Position numbers and translations under genes: made by a program
Notes under the pieces: generated by a model
Told to the model about the DNA's origin: nothing
Databases searched by the model: none
What the model saw: the letters and a program-made list of their open reading frames with translations, nothing else
In this document: piece after piece, positions 1 to 9,360 of the stretch
How positions within the stretch are numbered: the stretch's first letter is position 1
Layout of the letters: every line of letters begins with the position of its first letter
DNA from: an uncultured Rikenellaceae bacterium
GTDB lineage: Bacteria > Bacteroidota > Bacteroidia > Bacteroidales > Rikenellaceae
DNA: 64,000 bases
Assembly: GCA_944325305.1 (NCBI GenBank)
Contig: CALUZO010000001.1
Span: 104,351-168,350 of the forward strand
Reading direction: 5' to 3'

Positions 1-531
1 CGCAACAGGGTCTTCGGCATGGGCGGTGCACTCGACAGCGCACGTTTCAAATGCTACCTCAGCAAGGCTATCGGCGCCAACATTAACGAAATAGAAGGTA
101 TGGTAATCGGCGGCCACGGCGACACGACCATGATTCCAGTTACCAGCCTCGCCACATACAAAGGCATTCCGGTGAGCAAATTCCTCAATGCCGATGAAAT
201 TAAAAAGGTAGTCGGCGAAACGATGGTCGGCGGCGCTACACTGACCGGCCTCCTCGGAACTTCGGCATGGTATGCTCCTGGCGCAGCTGCTGCCTACATT
301 GTCGAAGCCATCCTGAAAGACCAGAAGAAGATCATCCCTTCTTGCGTTGCACTCGAAGGCGAATACGGACAGAACGACATCTGCATAGGCGTTCCGACAA
401 TCATCGGCCGCAACGGTGCTGAAAAGGTACTCGAAATCGAACTCAGCGACGAAGAAAAGAAACTCTTCGAAGCAAGCGTCGCAGCTGTTCGCAAAACGAC
501 CTCGATACTCAGCGAGAGCGGAATACTGTAA
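1..531 (+). CDS. mdh: Malate dehydrogenase, C-terminal part (cut by window start)
   Basis: The frame is open from base 1 and encodes the last 176 residues of an NAD-dependent malate dehydrogenase, which interconverts malate and oxaloacetate in the central reductive/oxidative C4 pathway in the cytoplasm. The family's catalytic region is visible as GGHGDTTMIP near residue 34 of the fragment, with the histidine acting as proton acceptor. The 'GGALDSARF' stretch before it carries an arginine typical of substrate binding in LDH-like MDHs. The tail 'SILSESGIL' is a normal C-terminus. The Rossmann NAD-binding half lies upstream of the window. A strong hairpin follows about 50 bases after the stop. 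Lactate dehydrogenase is the main alternative, since the specificity loop is not in view. Confidence 0.93.
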   Translation, partial: RNRVFGMGGALDSARFKCYLSKAIGANINEIEGMVIGGHGDTTMIPVTSLATYKGIPVSKFLNADEIKKVVGETMVGGATLTGLLGTSAWYAPGAAAAYIVEAILKDQKKIIPSCVALEGEYGQNDICIGVPTIIGRNGAEKVLEIELSDEEKKLFEASVAAVRKTTSILSESGIL

Positions 532-583
532 TATCATATTCCATCCGGGCAAAAGTCTCTGCAACACGCCCGGACAAAACTGA

Positions 584-618
584 CAAGGGCATCTTCCTCT
601 CGGAAGATGCCCTTGTAT
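584..618 (+). terminator. Terminator after mdh
   Basis: A perfect 14-bp stem (584-597 with 602-615) closes a TCTC loop and sits 52 bases after the mdh stop. It is followed only by a short T-poor tail, so it could end transcription or stabilise the mRNA 3' end. Confidence 0.8.
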
Positions 619-933
619 CATTAAAGCAATCAAATTGCCGATCCGACACTAAAGCTGGCTTTCTAAAAATTCGGTACACTCAGACATGTATCAAGACTAA
701 AGAAAAATTCTCGCTCATGAAGAGAATCATCTCTTCCATAATTGCCTTCCCGGGCTACTCCGACAAAACGTCACATCGGGCTCCACGTGAAATCCTGGCC
801 AACTAAAATGTTTATTACATTGCAGAAGCGATACTGTATCTGTCTGTTCCGGGCAAAGAACAAATCGTCAAGACACTCTCGGCCTATCCACAAAACGCTC
901 AAAAAATCGGTCGCCCACCCGATCTGTAATACG
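619..933. other. Intergenic region without a recognisable gene
   Basis: About 315 bases lie between the mdh terminator and the 3' end of the convergent cardiolipin synthase gene. An open frame of 65 codons at 742-939 has no family features and an unlikely composition. I see no RNA gene or repeat here. Confidence 0.6.
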
Positions 934-2409
934 CTATAAAAGTGGACTCAACAGTCGCGCAAGCGCCTCATAGACGCTATGTAGCTTACGTCGATTTTCC
1001 CACATTTCCATGGTCATTTTGGTACTTCCCGCAAGGTCTTTCATAAAATATCCTTCGAGTTCTCTGGCAATCTGACGGTCGTACATGATTGCCGTAACCT
1101 CGAAGTTATCCTCGAAACTGCGCATATCCATATTTGCAGTTCCCACAGACGAGAATTCCCCGTCTATCATTATGACCTTCGAATGGTTGAAACCGCGTTT
1201 ATAAAGATAGACATTTATTCCCGCTTCGAGCAGTTCGCCTATATATGAGCGGGTTGCCCAGTACACTATCTTGGAATCCGACCGGCTGGGTATCATCACA
1301 CGTACATCTATACCGCTGAGGGCAGCCACTTTGAGTGCCGTGAGAATAGCCTGATTCGGTAAAAAATATGGCGACGATATATAGATATATTTTTTTGCTC
1401 TTGTTATGGCCGCAAAAAATGCCTGCATTATGGATGCCCAATCAGAATCAGGTCCCGACGAGGCTATTTGCATAGGGATCTCCTCGTTCACCCGGCTCGG
1501 CGGAAAATATTTTTTATAATCGTCGAGCTTCTGCCTGTCGCTAACGAAATACCAGTCTGTGGAAAACACTATATTGAGCATGGCGACTGCATCCCCTTCG
1601 ATTTTGAGATGGGTATCACGCCAGGCACCGAGACGCCTCGTACGCCTGAGATAACGATCGGCAATATTGATTCCACCTGTAAAAGCCACCTGACCATCGA
1701 CGACTACTATCTTGCGGTGGTTGCGGTAATTCACCCTGCTGGTCAACCACGGAAACGCCACCCGCATGAAACATCGTACATCGACTCCTGCCGCACGCAT
1801 CTGCTTTCGGAATTTGCGGTTCAACCCCCAACTCCCCACATCATCATAAATAAAACGCACCTCCACACCTGCACGAGCCTTGTCCATGAGTATCTTGGCT
1901 ATCTTTCGCCCTATCCTATCGTTCTCAAAGATATAATATTCCATATGTATGAACGTACGTGCAGACTTGAGGGCCTCTATTATCGCAGCGAAAGTCGCTT
2001 TACCGTTATTGAGTACGGTCACCCTGTTTTTCATCGTCAGCAGTGACTTGTTGTTGTTAAGCAACAATGTAATGATGTCTTTGTTGTCCACGATGCTTTG
2101 TCTCAGCAACGGATCCGGATTGGAGATTACGGCCAACTGTTCCCGGCTGATTTCCTCGAACTGTTGCAGGTCATCGAGCTCCTTGAGATTGAATATCTTC
2201 TCTTTTCGGTGGTTGCGTCCGAAAAGAATATAGAACGCCAGGCCGGCCACCGGCAGCAAGGCTATCACGGTAATCCATCCCAATGCTTTCACTGGGTCGT
2301 TTTTCTGCTTTATTATAATGACAATAGTAGCTATGATAATGAGGGCATAAAGTACCGTCACCATCATTTTCACATCATTAAAAGCCAACAAGCGACAAAC
2401 TATTGCCAT
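934..2409 (-). CDS. cls: Cardiolipin synthase (phospholipase D family)
   Basis: A membrane-bound enzyme that joins two phosphatidylglycerols to make cardiolipin. It has two N-terminal membrane helices (about residues 5-25 and 32-55, ending FYILFGRN), then two PLD domains. The first has the HKD motif in NHRKIVVVDG (about residue 230) with GGINIADRY after it. The second has HSKVIMIDGEFSSVGTANMDMRS (split here for brevity: HSKVIMIDG, then GTANMD) near residue 410. The 491-residue length fits Bacteroidota Cls. A longer frame reaches 2436 with a TTG codon, but that TTG is the end of a TATATTTG promoter box at 2434-2441. The start is therefore placed at the ATG at 2409, or possibly a few codons later. 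It is transcribed alone. Confidence 0.92.
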   Translation of the reverse strand: MAIVCRLLAFNDVKMMVTVLYALIIIATIVIIIKQKNDPVKALGWITVIALLPVAGLAFYILFGRNHRKEKIFNLKELDDLQQFEEISREQLAVISNPDPLLRQSIVDNKDIITLLLNNNKSLLTMKNRVTVLNNGKATFAAIIEALKSARTFIHMEYYIFENDRIGRKIAKILMDKARAGVEVRFIYDDVGSWGLNRKFRKQMRAAGVDVRCFMRVAFPWLTSRVNYRNHRKIVVVDGQVAFTGGINIADRYLRRTRRLGAWRDTHLKIEGDAVAMLNIVFSTDWYFVSDRQKLDDYKKYFPPSRVNEEIPMQIASSGPDSDWASIMQAFFAAITRAKKYIYISSPYFLPNQAILTALKVAALSGIDVRVMIPSRSDSKIVYWATRSYIGELLEAGINVYLYKRGFNHSKVIMIDGEFSSVGTANMDMRSFEDNFEVTAIMYDRQIARELEGYFMKDLAGSTKMTMEMWENRRKLHSVYEALARLLSPLL

Positions 2410-2433
2410 AGGCAGATCGATTAATAATTCATA

Positions 2434-2441
2434 CAAATATA
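2434..2441 (-). promoter_or_regulatory. Bacteroidota -7 box for cls
   Basis: On the minus strand this reads TATATTTG, an exact TAnnTTTG match, placing the transcription start near 2427. No clear TTTG lies 19-21 bases further upstream. It rules out the apparent TTG start codon of cls at 2434-2436. Confidence 0.55.
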
Positions 2442-2538
2442 AGATTAAATCGGGAAATGGATATCAGACGTGTAAATTTCGCCGTAACTTCCTATCTTAT
2501 AGTAAAAAGCACGTATTATGACAATTTTGACTCTAAAT

Positions 2539-2569
2539 TTTGACAATTAAGAAATAATGCCTATATTTG
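2539..2569 (+). promoter_or_regulatory. Promoter of greA
   Basis: TTTG at 2539-2542, a 19-base spacer, then TATATTTG at 2562-2569 match the Bacteroidota sigma-ABfr pattern. The predicted transcription start near 2576 gives a leader of about 70 bases before greA. Confidence 0.7.
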
Positions 2570-2644
2570 CTCTATACATAAAGGAAGTTCCGGCTTTTAC
2601 AGTCGGGATTTTCTATTTTTATTTTTTAAGAAAAGTAAAATATT

Positions 2645-3121
2645 ATGTCTCAGAAAATAATTTATCTTACCGAAAGCGGGTTCCAGAAACTCAAAGCCGA
2701 ACTCGACCAACTCCGTTCCGTGGACAGACCGGCGATAACGGCACAAATAGCCGAGGCCCGCGACAAAGGAGACCTTTCGGAAAATGCCGAATACGATGCT
2801 GCCAAGGAGGCACAGGGAATGTTAGAAATGCGGATCGCTAAACTCGAAGCCCAACTGGCTAATGCTCGCATCCTCGACGAATCAAAGATAGATACCTCAA
2901 AGATACAGATATTGAGCCGTGTTCGCCTCAAAAACCACAATACGGGGAAAGAGGTGGAATACACCTTAGTGTCTGAAAGCGAGGCAAATCTCAAGGAGGG
3001 CAAACTCTCCATAGGAACTCCCATAGCCAAGGCTCTGTTGGGTAAAAAGGTCGGCGACAAGGTAGCCGTGAATGTTCCCGCAGGAACTATCAATTTCGAG
3101 ATACTCGAGATCGGTATCTGA
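2645..3121 (+). CDS. greA: Transcription elongation factor GreA
   Basis: A cytoplasmic factor that enters the RNA polymerase secondary channel and stimulates cleavage of backtracked transcripts. The 158-residue length and architecture are canonical. The N-terminal coiled coil (about residues 5-75) carries the acidic tip region in SENAEYDAAKE near residue 45, and the C-terminal FKBP-like half has the typical 'IGTPIAKALLGKKVGDKVAVNVPAG' pattern, quoted here as IGTPIAKAL and GKKVGD. Its own promoter lies 75 bases upstream and a strong terminator 17 bases downstream, so it is monocistronic. Confidence 0.97.
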   Translation: MSQKIIYLTESGFQKLKAELDQLRSVDRPAITAQIAEARDKGDLSENAEYDAAKEAQGMLEMRIAKLEAQLANARILDESKIDTSKIQILSRVRLKNHNTGKEVEYTLVSESEANLKEGKLSIGTPIAKALLGKKVGDKVAVNVPAGTINFEILEIGI

Positions 3122-3137
3122 TAATGACCGAAGAGAT

Positions 3138-3171
3138 AAACAAAGCCCCGACATATGTCGGGGCTTTGTTT
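3138..3171 (+). terminator. Terminator after greA
   Basis: A perfect 34-base palindrome with a GC-rich core (GCCCCGAC/GTCGGGGC), flanked by A's on the left and T's on the right. It is a rho-independent terminator that could work in both directions. Confidence 0.9.
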
Positions 3172-3479
3172 TAGGGACATAAACTCAAGTCTCATCAATA
3201 AATAATGCTACGCATACATGACGACTGCAAACAGAATTTTATATGCCACGTTCTCGTCTGCCTCAGATCTGTTGATACAATGGCTGTTCCTCAAGTTTAC
3301 GGCACGATCATTATGCCAAAATAAAGCCATGCCTATCGACGAAACCGATATTTTCACCAGTTAAATTTCCGAGTGTCCTTTGCAAGAATGCTGCTTTGCA
3401 ATATTATTAGGCATCGAATAATGCACACAATTACCTCCCTACAGAAATGGACAGGCATAGCCTGAATCATTGTCTTCTT
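3172..3479. other. Intergenic region without a recognisable gene
   Basis: About 310 bases between the greA terminator and the 3' end of the convergent lipoprotein gene. No open frame with coding character, RNA gene or repeat was seen. Confidence 0.6.
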
Positions 3480-4193
3480 TTACAAATACACCCTCCAGAA
3501 TACTATCTTGCCCGAGTCTTTTTCAATGAGCGTATCTGCTTCCGGATCGAAAACAAAGCGCATGGTATTATATCTGGCCGAATCCTCACCTGAAGGCGTC
3601 ATCCAGCTTTCGTACTCGGCCTCATTATCATACCTGAAAACTCTCTCCTCCTCATTGAAAAGCAACGTATATGGTCCCGTACGCTTCCACTTGCCCTTTT
3701 TAGACAACATCACATCCCGTTGCCGGGCAAACTCACCCAATACGTATGTATAGTTAGGCAGAACCCTGAATTGATACTTCATGGTATCCATTGTAAATTC
3801 GTATGCGCCTACCATATATACCTGATCTTTGCCTTCCGAAGGGCCGAAATCCAACAGGGAGTCGACAGTAATATACATCATCATGTCATAGCCCATTATG
3901 GTATCTTTCGGTGCCACGGAGCCATAGAACTCTATCCACCTGGTATTCGCCGTCGAATCTCCACGTTTCATGGTTTCCATGACAGGCTTCAGCCGACCGG
4001 CACTCGAATCGGTAACTATAAACTTCACGAAATTGGCTCTGTCGACAAATATATTTGATCCCGTATCGGTCAAAGTCAGCTTTCCGTCGAAATAGGCATA
4101 TTCGATCTTATCCGGCACCGGTCTGGAATTGCAACCGACAAAAACGAACAGCAGCACCGCAACCGACGATATTATCGTAATCTTGCTTCTCAT
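3480..4193 (-). CDS. Hypothetical lipoprotein
   Basis: A 237-residue protein of unknown function. It starts with a lipoprotein signal peptide whose lipobox is VFVGC (Cys about residue 20), so the mature protein should be lipid-anchored to the inner or outer membrane. The rest looks like a beta-rich secreted domain with many D, T and Y residues and no catalytic motif that I recognise. The start at 4193 is chosen because AAGGAG lies five bases upstream, a strong ribosome binding site for this genome, and because it puts the signal peptide at the N-terminus. Longer in-frame starts at 4211 and 4229 overlap or nearly overlap the end of the peptidase gene upstream. It is probably translated with that gene. 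Confidence 0.75.
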   Translation of the reverse strand: MRSKITIISSVAVLLFVFVGCNSRPVPDKIEYAYFDGKLTLTDTGSNIFVDRANFVKFIVTDSSAGRLKPVMETMKRGDSTANTRWIEFYGSVAPKDTIMGYDMMMYITVDSLLDFGPSEGKDQVYMVGAYEFTMDTMKYQFRVLPNYTYVLGEFARQRDVMLSKKGKWKRTGPYTLLFNEEERVFRYDNEAEYESWMTPSGEDSARYNTMRFVFDPEADTLIEKDSGKIVFWRVYL

Positions 4194-4203
4194 GATCTCC
4201 TTA

Positions 4204-6321
4204 CTATTCATGCCCAAGTATTTTGTCAATTAGCGCTTTGGGTTCTGGTTCATGCCCCCTGAATTCCACATAAAGCTGCATGGGCGGCACGGATCCTCCG
4301 GCCTCGAGCAATTTACGGTATGCGGCTCCGGTTTCCGGATCGAAGATACCTTTCTCTTTGAAAAGCGAGAACGCATCGGCCTCGAGTACCTCGGACCATT
4401 TATACCCGTAATAACCTGCCGCGTAGCCGCCCGCAAAAATATGCCGGAACGAGGTCGACATACACGATCCGTCAACAAGCGGCAGAATTTGCGTTCCAGC
4501 CATAGCCTTACGTTCGAAAGCAGCCGGATCGCCATCGACAGGCTCGGTTATCGAGTGCCATGCCATATCGTTGAACCCGAATGACAGCTGACGCACATTG
4601 GAGTAGGCGGCCATATAGTTCTTTGCCCTGACAATCTTTTCGACGAGTTCGGCCGGAATCTTTTCCCCCGTCTGGAAATGCACGGCCCAAAGGTTGAGAA
4701 ATTCCTCCTCGGTAGCCCAATTCTCAAGCAACTGCGAAGGAAGCTCCACGAAATCGTGATATACGTTGGTACCTGTAAGCGAAGCGTAGGTTCCCTTGGC
4801 GAGCATTCCGTGCAGGCCGTGGCCGAACTCATGCAGTGCGGTAGAGAATTCATCGAAGGTCAAAAGCGACGGCATGTCAGCAGTAGGCTTGGTGAAATTG
4901 TAATTAAGCGTCACTAGCGGCCTTACTTCAGTTCCGTCGGCTTTGGTATACATCTCGCGGAAATTGGTCATCCAGGCTCCGCCGCGCTTGCTGGCACGGG
5001 GGAAATAATCGACATACAACACGGCGAGAAAACTTCCGTCGGCATCGAACACCTCGTAAGCCTTTACGTCGGGATGATATACCTGTATATCCGGGGCATG
5101 CTTGAACGTTATGCCGAAAAGTTTGTTGGCCAACATGAACGATGCAGCCTCTACGTTTTCAAGTTTCAGGTATGGTTTGACAAGTTCCTGATTGAGAGCG
5201 TATTTCTCGGTCTTGTATTTTTCGTCGTAATACGAAAAGTCCCACGGCATGAATTCATCGGGGGCATCGGGCTGTGTTTTGGCATATTCGACTATCTGTC
5301 GATACTCCTCCATTGCAGGCTCCTTCGTCGGGGTAAGAAGTTCCGTAAGGAAATTATTGACGGTACTCCTGCTGCCTGCCATTTTCTCTTCCAGCACATA
5401 ATCGGCAAAGGTTTCGTAACCGAGCAGGTTTGCCAGTTCGAGACGCAACGTAGCTATACGGTTCGTCACCTCGCGGTTATCCCATTGTCCTTCATGGTAA
5501 CCCAGTGATGAATTCGCTCTCCAGAGTTTCTCCTTTATGTCCCGCTCGCGCGAATATTTCATGAAAGGAGCATAGCTCGGAAAATCAAGTGTTACGCGCC
5601 ATCCTTCGACGCCGTGTGCAGCAGCATCCTCGGCCATGGCAGTCTTGACGAAATCGGGCATATACTCCACCTTAGCCGAATCGGCAGGCGGTATGACGTA
5701 TGAGAACGCATTGCTTTCGGCCAATACATTCTGTCCGAATTTAAGCGTGAGCAGTCCCAATTCCTGAGTTATCTTTCGGTACTTTTCCTTGTCGGCATCG
5801 GAGAGTGCCGCACCGCTGCGGGCAAAGCCCCTGTATGTCTTATCGAGAAGCATCCATTGCTCGGGCGACAACGGACTCTCATCCCATTTCCTGCCGTGAT
5901 AATAGTCATAGACCTTTTTAACCCTCTGAAAAAGAACCGGATCGAGCGAAACATCGTTACTGTATTCCGTCAGCATGGGCTGCACCTCTTCGGCGATAGC
6001 TTCCATTTCGTCCGAAGTATTGCTCGAGTTGAGCGCATAGAAGATCGAGGCCGTACGACCCAGCAGTTCACCGCTGCGCTCCAGAGCCTCGATCGTGTTT
6101 TCGAAAGTAGGCTCTTCGGGATTCTTTATAATAGAGTCTATCTCTGCGCGTGCCTGGGCGATGCCCTCTTTGAAGGCCGGAACATAATGTTCGAGTTTTA
6201 TCTCGTTGAACGGAGGAGTCCCGTGCGGCGTGTTGAACTCGCCGAGCAAAGGATTCTCAGACTTGCCGGAACAACCGGCAATGACAACAGATAGAGCCAT
6301 AGCTATTATATTTTTATTCAT
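4204..6321 (-). CDS. dcp: M3-family peptidyl-dipeptidase (Dcp-like) lipoprotein
   Basis: A zinc metallopeptidase of family M3A, expected to release dipeptides from the C-termini of peptides. The 705-residue length is normal. The zinc site is clear: HEFGHGLHGM (about residue 490) supplies two histidines and the catalytic glutamate, and the third ligand is the glutamate in the 'HDFVELPSQ' helix. The N-terminal half shows the family's helical gate (NPLLGEFNTPHGTPPF, then KLEHYVPAF). An N-terminal signal peptide with lipobox VIAGC indicates a lipoprotein in the periplasm, unlike cytoplasmic E. coli Dcp. The downstream lipoprotein gene begins about 10 bases past the stop, and lptD lies 18 bases upstream on the same strand, so the three may share a transcript. 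Confidence 0.93.
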   Translation of the reverse strand: MNKNIIAMALSVVIAGCSGKSENPLLGEFNTPHGTPPFNEIKLEHYVPAFKEGIAQARAEIDSIIKNPEEPTFENTIEALERSGELLGRTASIFYALNSSNTSDEMEAIAEEVQPMLTEYSNDVSLDPVLFQRVKKVYDYYHGRKWDESPLSPEQWMLLDKTYRGFARSGAALSDADKEKYRKITQELGLLTLKFGQNVLAESNAFSYVIPPADSAKVEYMPDFVKTAMAEDAAAHGVEGWRVTLDFPSYAPFMKYSRERDIKEKLWRANSSLGYHEGQWDNREVTNRIATLRLELANLLGYETFADYVLEEKMAGSRSTVNNFLTELLTPTKEPAMEEYRQIVEYAKTQPDAPDEFMPWDFSYYDEKYKTEKYALNQELVKPYLKLENVEAASFMLANKLFGITFKHAPDIQVYHPDVKAYEVFDADGSFLAVLYVDYFPRASKRGGAWMTNFREMYTKADGTEVRPLVTLNYNFTKPTADMPSLLTFDEFSTALHEFGHGLHGMLAKGTYASLTGTNVYHDFVELPSQLLENWATEEEFLNLWAVHFQTGEKIPAELVEKIVRAKNYMAAYSNVRQLSFGFNDMAWHSITEPVDGDPAAFERKAMAGTQILPLVDGSCMSTSFRHIFAGGYAAGYYGYKWSEVLEADAFSLFKEKGIFDPETGAAYRKLLEAGGSVPPMQLYVEFRGHEPEPKALIDKILGHE

Positions 6322-6339
6322 TTATATAGACCTTACTAA

Positions 6340-9231
6340 TTAGTAGTATATATTATCGTAATGCGAATTCGACTTGTCGTATTTCAGATCGCGCAGGATA
6401 TTCGATTTTATGTGGATATTGAAACTCCAGCTCTTCATAAATCCGGTCGGCACCCACGAGAAACTCATCTGCCAGCAATGCAGGTCTCTATTGATCGAGA
6501 ATGTCGTGGGAGTCAGTTTCTTCTCCTCGAAGTCGTAACCGCTGTTGAACGACACGCCCCATTTTGGTGTCAGTGTGACGGATCCATTGAAACTCAATGT
6601 CTGGGTAATGTTTTTGCGCAACCCGCTGTTCTGGTAATATACGCTGTAATTGAAACTGAAGTTCCACGGAATACTGAAGTCATAGTAACGCGAAGTCATC
6701 AGTGCCCGGCGTGTGGCGGGATCGAGCTCCTCCCCTTGTTGGTCGAAGAATCCGCCGTTCATAGCATATATTTCCTCGGGGGTACCGCTGTTTGGATCGT
6801 TAACGGCAGGAACGTCGCCACTGCCCGAATTGAACGAATATCCGAACGATGTGCTCGCACTCGTTATGCGGCCGATCTTGCCATCTTTCCACATGAGTTT
6901 GTCTATCCTGCGGCCGTCCGAATCGAGGTAATAAGGATCCAAGGAGCCGCTGATATTGAGCCCGAATCCGCGGAAAATCGTGGAGCGTATACTCCACCCT
7001 ATGGTCGACATCTTGAACGATTCGGCAAGGAAGTTATAGCTCCCGCTCAATGTAAAACTGTCGATCAGTTTGACCTTTTTCACACCCGTCGAATCTGCTT
7101 TGCTGCGTACTTTCATTTCGAGTGTCTGCGAAAGTCCGAATCCTATGCTGGCCTGCGGTCCCGACGGTGCGCTGAAGTATGCTCCGTCCTGAGTCGGGTA
7201 GTAATATCCGATGGTTCCGGTCGAGTCGCTCTGATAGCTTTTCTGGAAACCCCAACGCGGATTCCTGAAATCAGGTGCATATGAGAAACTGAACGTAGGC
7301 GTCACTACATGTCTCACGGCTTTGACCACAGGATCCTTGCCGATGAATTGATAGTCTCCGTACAGCTTGGTATTGAATGATCCGGAGAATCTGAAACTAT
7401 ACTGCCTGTAAAATCCGTAAGTCGTATCGGACTTGACCATTTGCTCCTTCTCCGACCACTCTTTCTCTATCTTGCGGAATGACCATTGCTCGTTATATGT
7501 GGCGCTGGGACTGAAATTGAGGTAATTGAACAGGCTGAACGACGTTGAGATAGGTATCGTATGCTTCACGCCATTCCTCATTTTATCCAGCAGGTTTCCT
7601 TTGAAAAGCTCGTCCTGTTTTATGGTCGGGATTCTGTTGGTCAGCGAACCGTTGTAGCTTATCGATATTTTTTCGTACCATGCCTCTTTCCCGCCGACCG
7701 AAACTTTACGCTTGAACGGGTATATGCGCGACATGTTGAAAACTATATTCGGGAAACTTATGGTGATGGTAGAGTCTTTGGAGTTCTGCGAATGCTGCAT
7801 ATTGGTAGAAAACGAGAACGGTTTGTTTGGCCATACCTTCGAATAGGCTATCGAAGAGTTGGTCTGTGTATTGAGGTAATCGTTCATACTGTTCGAACCG
7901 TACCTGTTATAGGTCGTGGACGAGAAATTAACGCTTGCCGAGAAGGTGGAATTGGGCCGGAATTTCGGGTCCTGTCTATGAGTCCACTGGAAACTGAAAG
8001 CATTCGTATTGGTATAATCTTCCGAACCCTTATCGCCGATAATCACCTTGGAGTAATTGGCCGAAAGGCTCCCGCTGTACTTATAACGCTTGATATATCT
8101 CGACTGCACTCTCGTTTCCCATGAGCCCAATGTATATATACCTCCGGTCAAGGTTATGTCCATGTAATCGTTGATCGCGAAATAGTATCCGCCGTTACGC
8201 AGGAAGAACCCCTTGACAGCCTCTTCGCCGTAGGAGGGCATGATAAAGCCGGAACTGCGGCCCGAACTCATCGGGAAGAACCCGAACGGAATACCGAGGA
8301 ATGGGATCGGCACATCTTCCATGACAAAGTATGTGGGGCCTACGATAAGTTTCTTCTTCGGGCTATTGACCAGCTTGGCCCGGCTCATCTGGAAGTACCA
8401 GTGAGGATGGTCGACGTCGTCACATGTCGTATACTTTCCCCTGCCGAGATTCATCGTATTGTCGGGCATCTTCTTGATCTGTTCGCCCACCAGATATCCA
8501 TCGCCCTCCTGGGTTGCCACACCCTTGATCTTGGCCTTACCTGTCTCCAGATTGTATGTGATAGTATCCATTGTGTAGGACTGTCCGCGATCGACAAACT
8601 CCGGGCGTGTGGGCATATTGGTCAGCGTATCCAGAATCCCGTAAGCATGGATATGCTTGTTCTCCAGATTCACATCCTTATAATCCGACGTCAAGGTCAT
8701 TCCCTGATAGTTTACGTCACCGTGTCCGAACAAATAAACTTTATTGTTGCGAAGATCGTAAACCACTGAATCGCTATTGCTTCCGTCGATCTTGTCTTCA
8801 AGAAAATTTTTAGTTTGTCGTTGACTGCGCGCAGTATCGGCCGGAACCGTATCGGGAAGAATCGCAGGCCGACGGGTAGCTGCACTGTCCTGGACGGGAG
8901 CATTCGGAAGAAGAGAGTCCCCGACTGAAGGGATGCTGTCCGAGCCGACACGACCTTGCCGTGAATCATCTGCATCGGAAACGACAGATTCGGTTTTCAT
9001 CTCTGGTGAAACAGTACTACCGGAAGTGTTTGAATTGCCGTTTGTGGCCGAATCGTTGGCAATTATGGTAGTATCGGGAACAACATCAGTCGAGGCCTGC
9101 AACTCAGCCACCAACTGACATCCATCGCTACTTAGCTGATTATCAGACGGCAACGACTTTCCAAAGACCATATATCCGCACAAGAAGATGGCCGCCGGGG
9201 TGATTATGTATTTTCGTAATATACTATCCAA
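6340..9231 (-). CDS. lptD: LPS-assembly outer-membrane protein LptD
   Basis: The outer-membrane translocon that inserts lipopolysaccharide into the outer leaflet together with LptE. After a signal peptide (about residues 1-25) comes a long S/T/D-rich linker to about residue 140. Next is an OstA/LptA-like beta-jellyroll domain (about 150-290, with 'VYLFGHGDVNYQGM' and 'YGILDTLTNMP' strands), and then a large C-terminal beta-barrel rich in alternating aromatic strands (about 390-963). The 963-residue length suits Bacteroidota LptD, which carry this extended linker. It may be cotranscribed with the Dcp-like peptidase 18 bases downstream. It is divergent from the amidase gene across a short region holding a small hairpin. 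Confidence 0.88.
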   Translation of the reverse strand: MDSILRKYIITPAAIFLCGYMVFGKSLPSDNQLSSDGCQLVAELQASTDVVPDTTIIANDSATNGNSNTSGSTVSPEMKTESVVSDADDSRQGRVGSDSIPSVGDSLLPNAPVQDSAATRRPAILPDTVPADTARSQRQTKNFLEDKIDGSNSDSVVYDLRNNKVYLFGHGDVNYQGMTLTSDYKDVNLENKHIHAYGILDTLTNMPTRPEFVDRGQSYTMDTITYNLETGKAKIKGVATQEGDGYLVGEQIKKMPDNTMNLGRGKYTTCDDVDHPHWYFQMSRAKLVNSPKKKLIVGPTYFVMEDVPIPFLGIPFGFFPMSSGRSSGFIMPSYGEEAVKGFFLRNGGYYFAINDYMDITLTGGIYTLGSWETRVQSRYIKRYKYSGSLSANYSKVIIGDKGSEDYTNTNAFSFQWTHRQDPKFRPNSTFSASVNFSSTTYNRYGSNSMNDYLNTQTNSSIAYSKVWPNKPFSFSTNMQHSQNSKDSTITISFPNIVFNMSRIYPFKRKVSVGGKEAWYEKISISYNGSLTNRIPTIKQDELFKGNLLDKMRNGVKHTIPISTSFSLFNYLNFSPSATYNEQWSFRKIEKEWSEKEQMVKSDTTYGFYRQYSFRFSGSFNTKLYGDYQFIGKDPVVKAVRHVVTPTFSFSYAPDFRNPRWGFQKSYQSDSTGTIGYYYPTQDGAYFSAPSGPQASIGFGLSQTLEMKVRSKADSTGVKKVKLIDSFTLSGSYNFLAESFKMSTIGWSIRSTIFRGFGLNISGSLDPYYLDSDGRRIDKLMWKDGKIGRITSASTSFGYSFNSGSGDVPAVNDPNSGTPEEIYAMNGGFFDQQGEELDPATRRALMTSRYYDFSIPWNFSFNYSVYYQNSGLRKNITQTLSFNGSVTLTPKWGVSFNSGYDFEEKKLTPTTFSINRDLHCWQMSFSWVPTGFMKSWSFNIHIKSNILRDLKYDKSNSHYDNIYY

Positions 9232-9251
9232 ATCCGGAAAAAATCGTTACC

Positions 9252-9273
9252 TTTGCCGACGAAGTCGGCAAAA
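9252..9273. repeat. Short inverted repeat between lptD and the amidase gene
   Basis: TTTGCCGAC and GTCGGCAAA flank a GAA triplet, giving a 9-bp perfect stem in the divergent intergenic region. TACCTTTG at 9248-9255, a plus-strand -7 box match, overlaps its left arm. It could be an operator or a leader hairpin of the amidase transcript; the sequence alone does not decide. Confidence 0.45.
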
Positions 9274-9360
9274 AATCAAAAAATACGGTTAAAGGTAATT
9301 TTAACCGGGTTTTCGCCCTCAAAAGTAGTTAAAAATTTACTGAATCCGCATTCGCGAACC

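Noticed and set aside
742..939. 65-codon frame after mdh
   Set aside because: Basic, cysteine-rich composition with no family features, and it reaches the 3' end of cls. It is probably noncoding.
2410..2436. Longer cls start at a TTG codon
   Set aside because: The TTG is the last three bases of the TATATTTG promoter box, so it lies upstream of the transcription start.
9253..9360. N-terminal extension of the amidase
   Set aside because: It precedes a proper signal peptide and is rich in basic residues; the ATG at 9361 is better.
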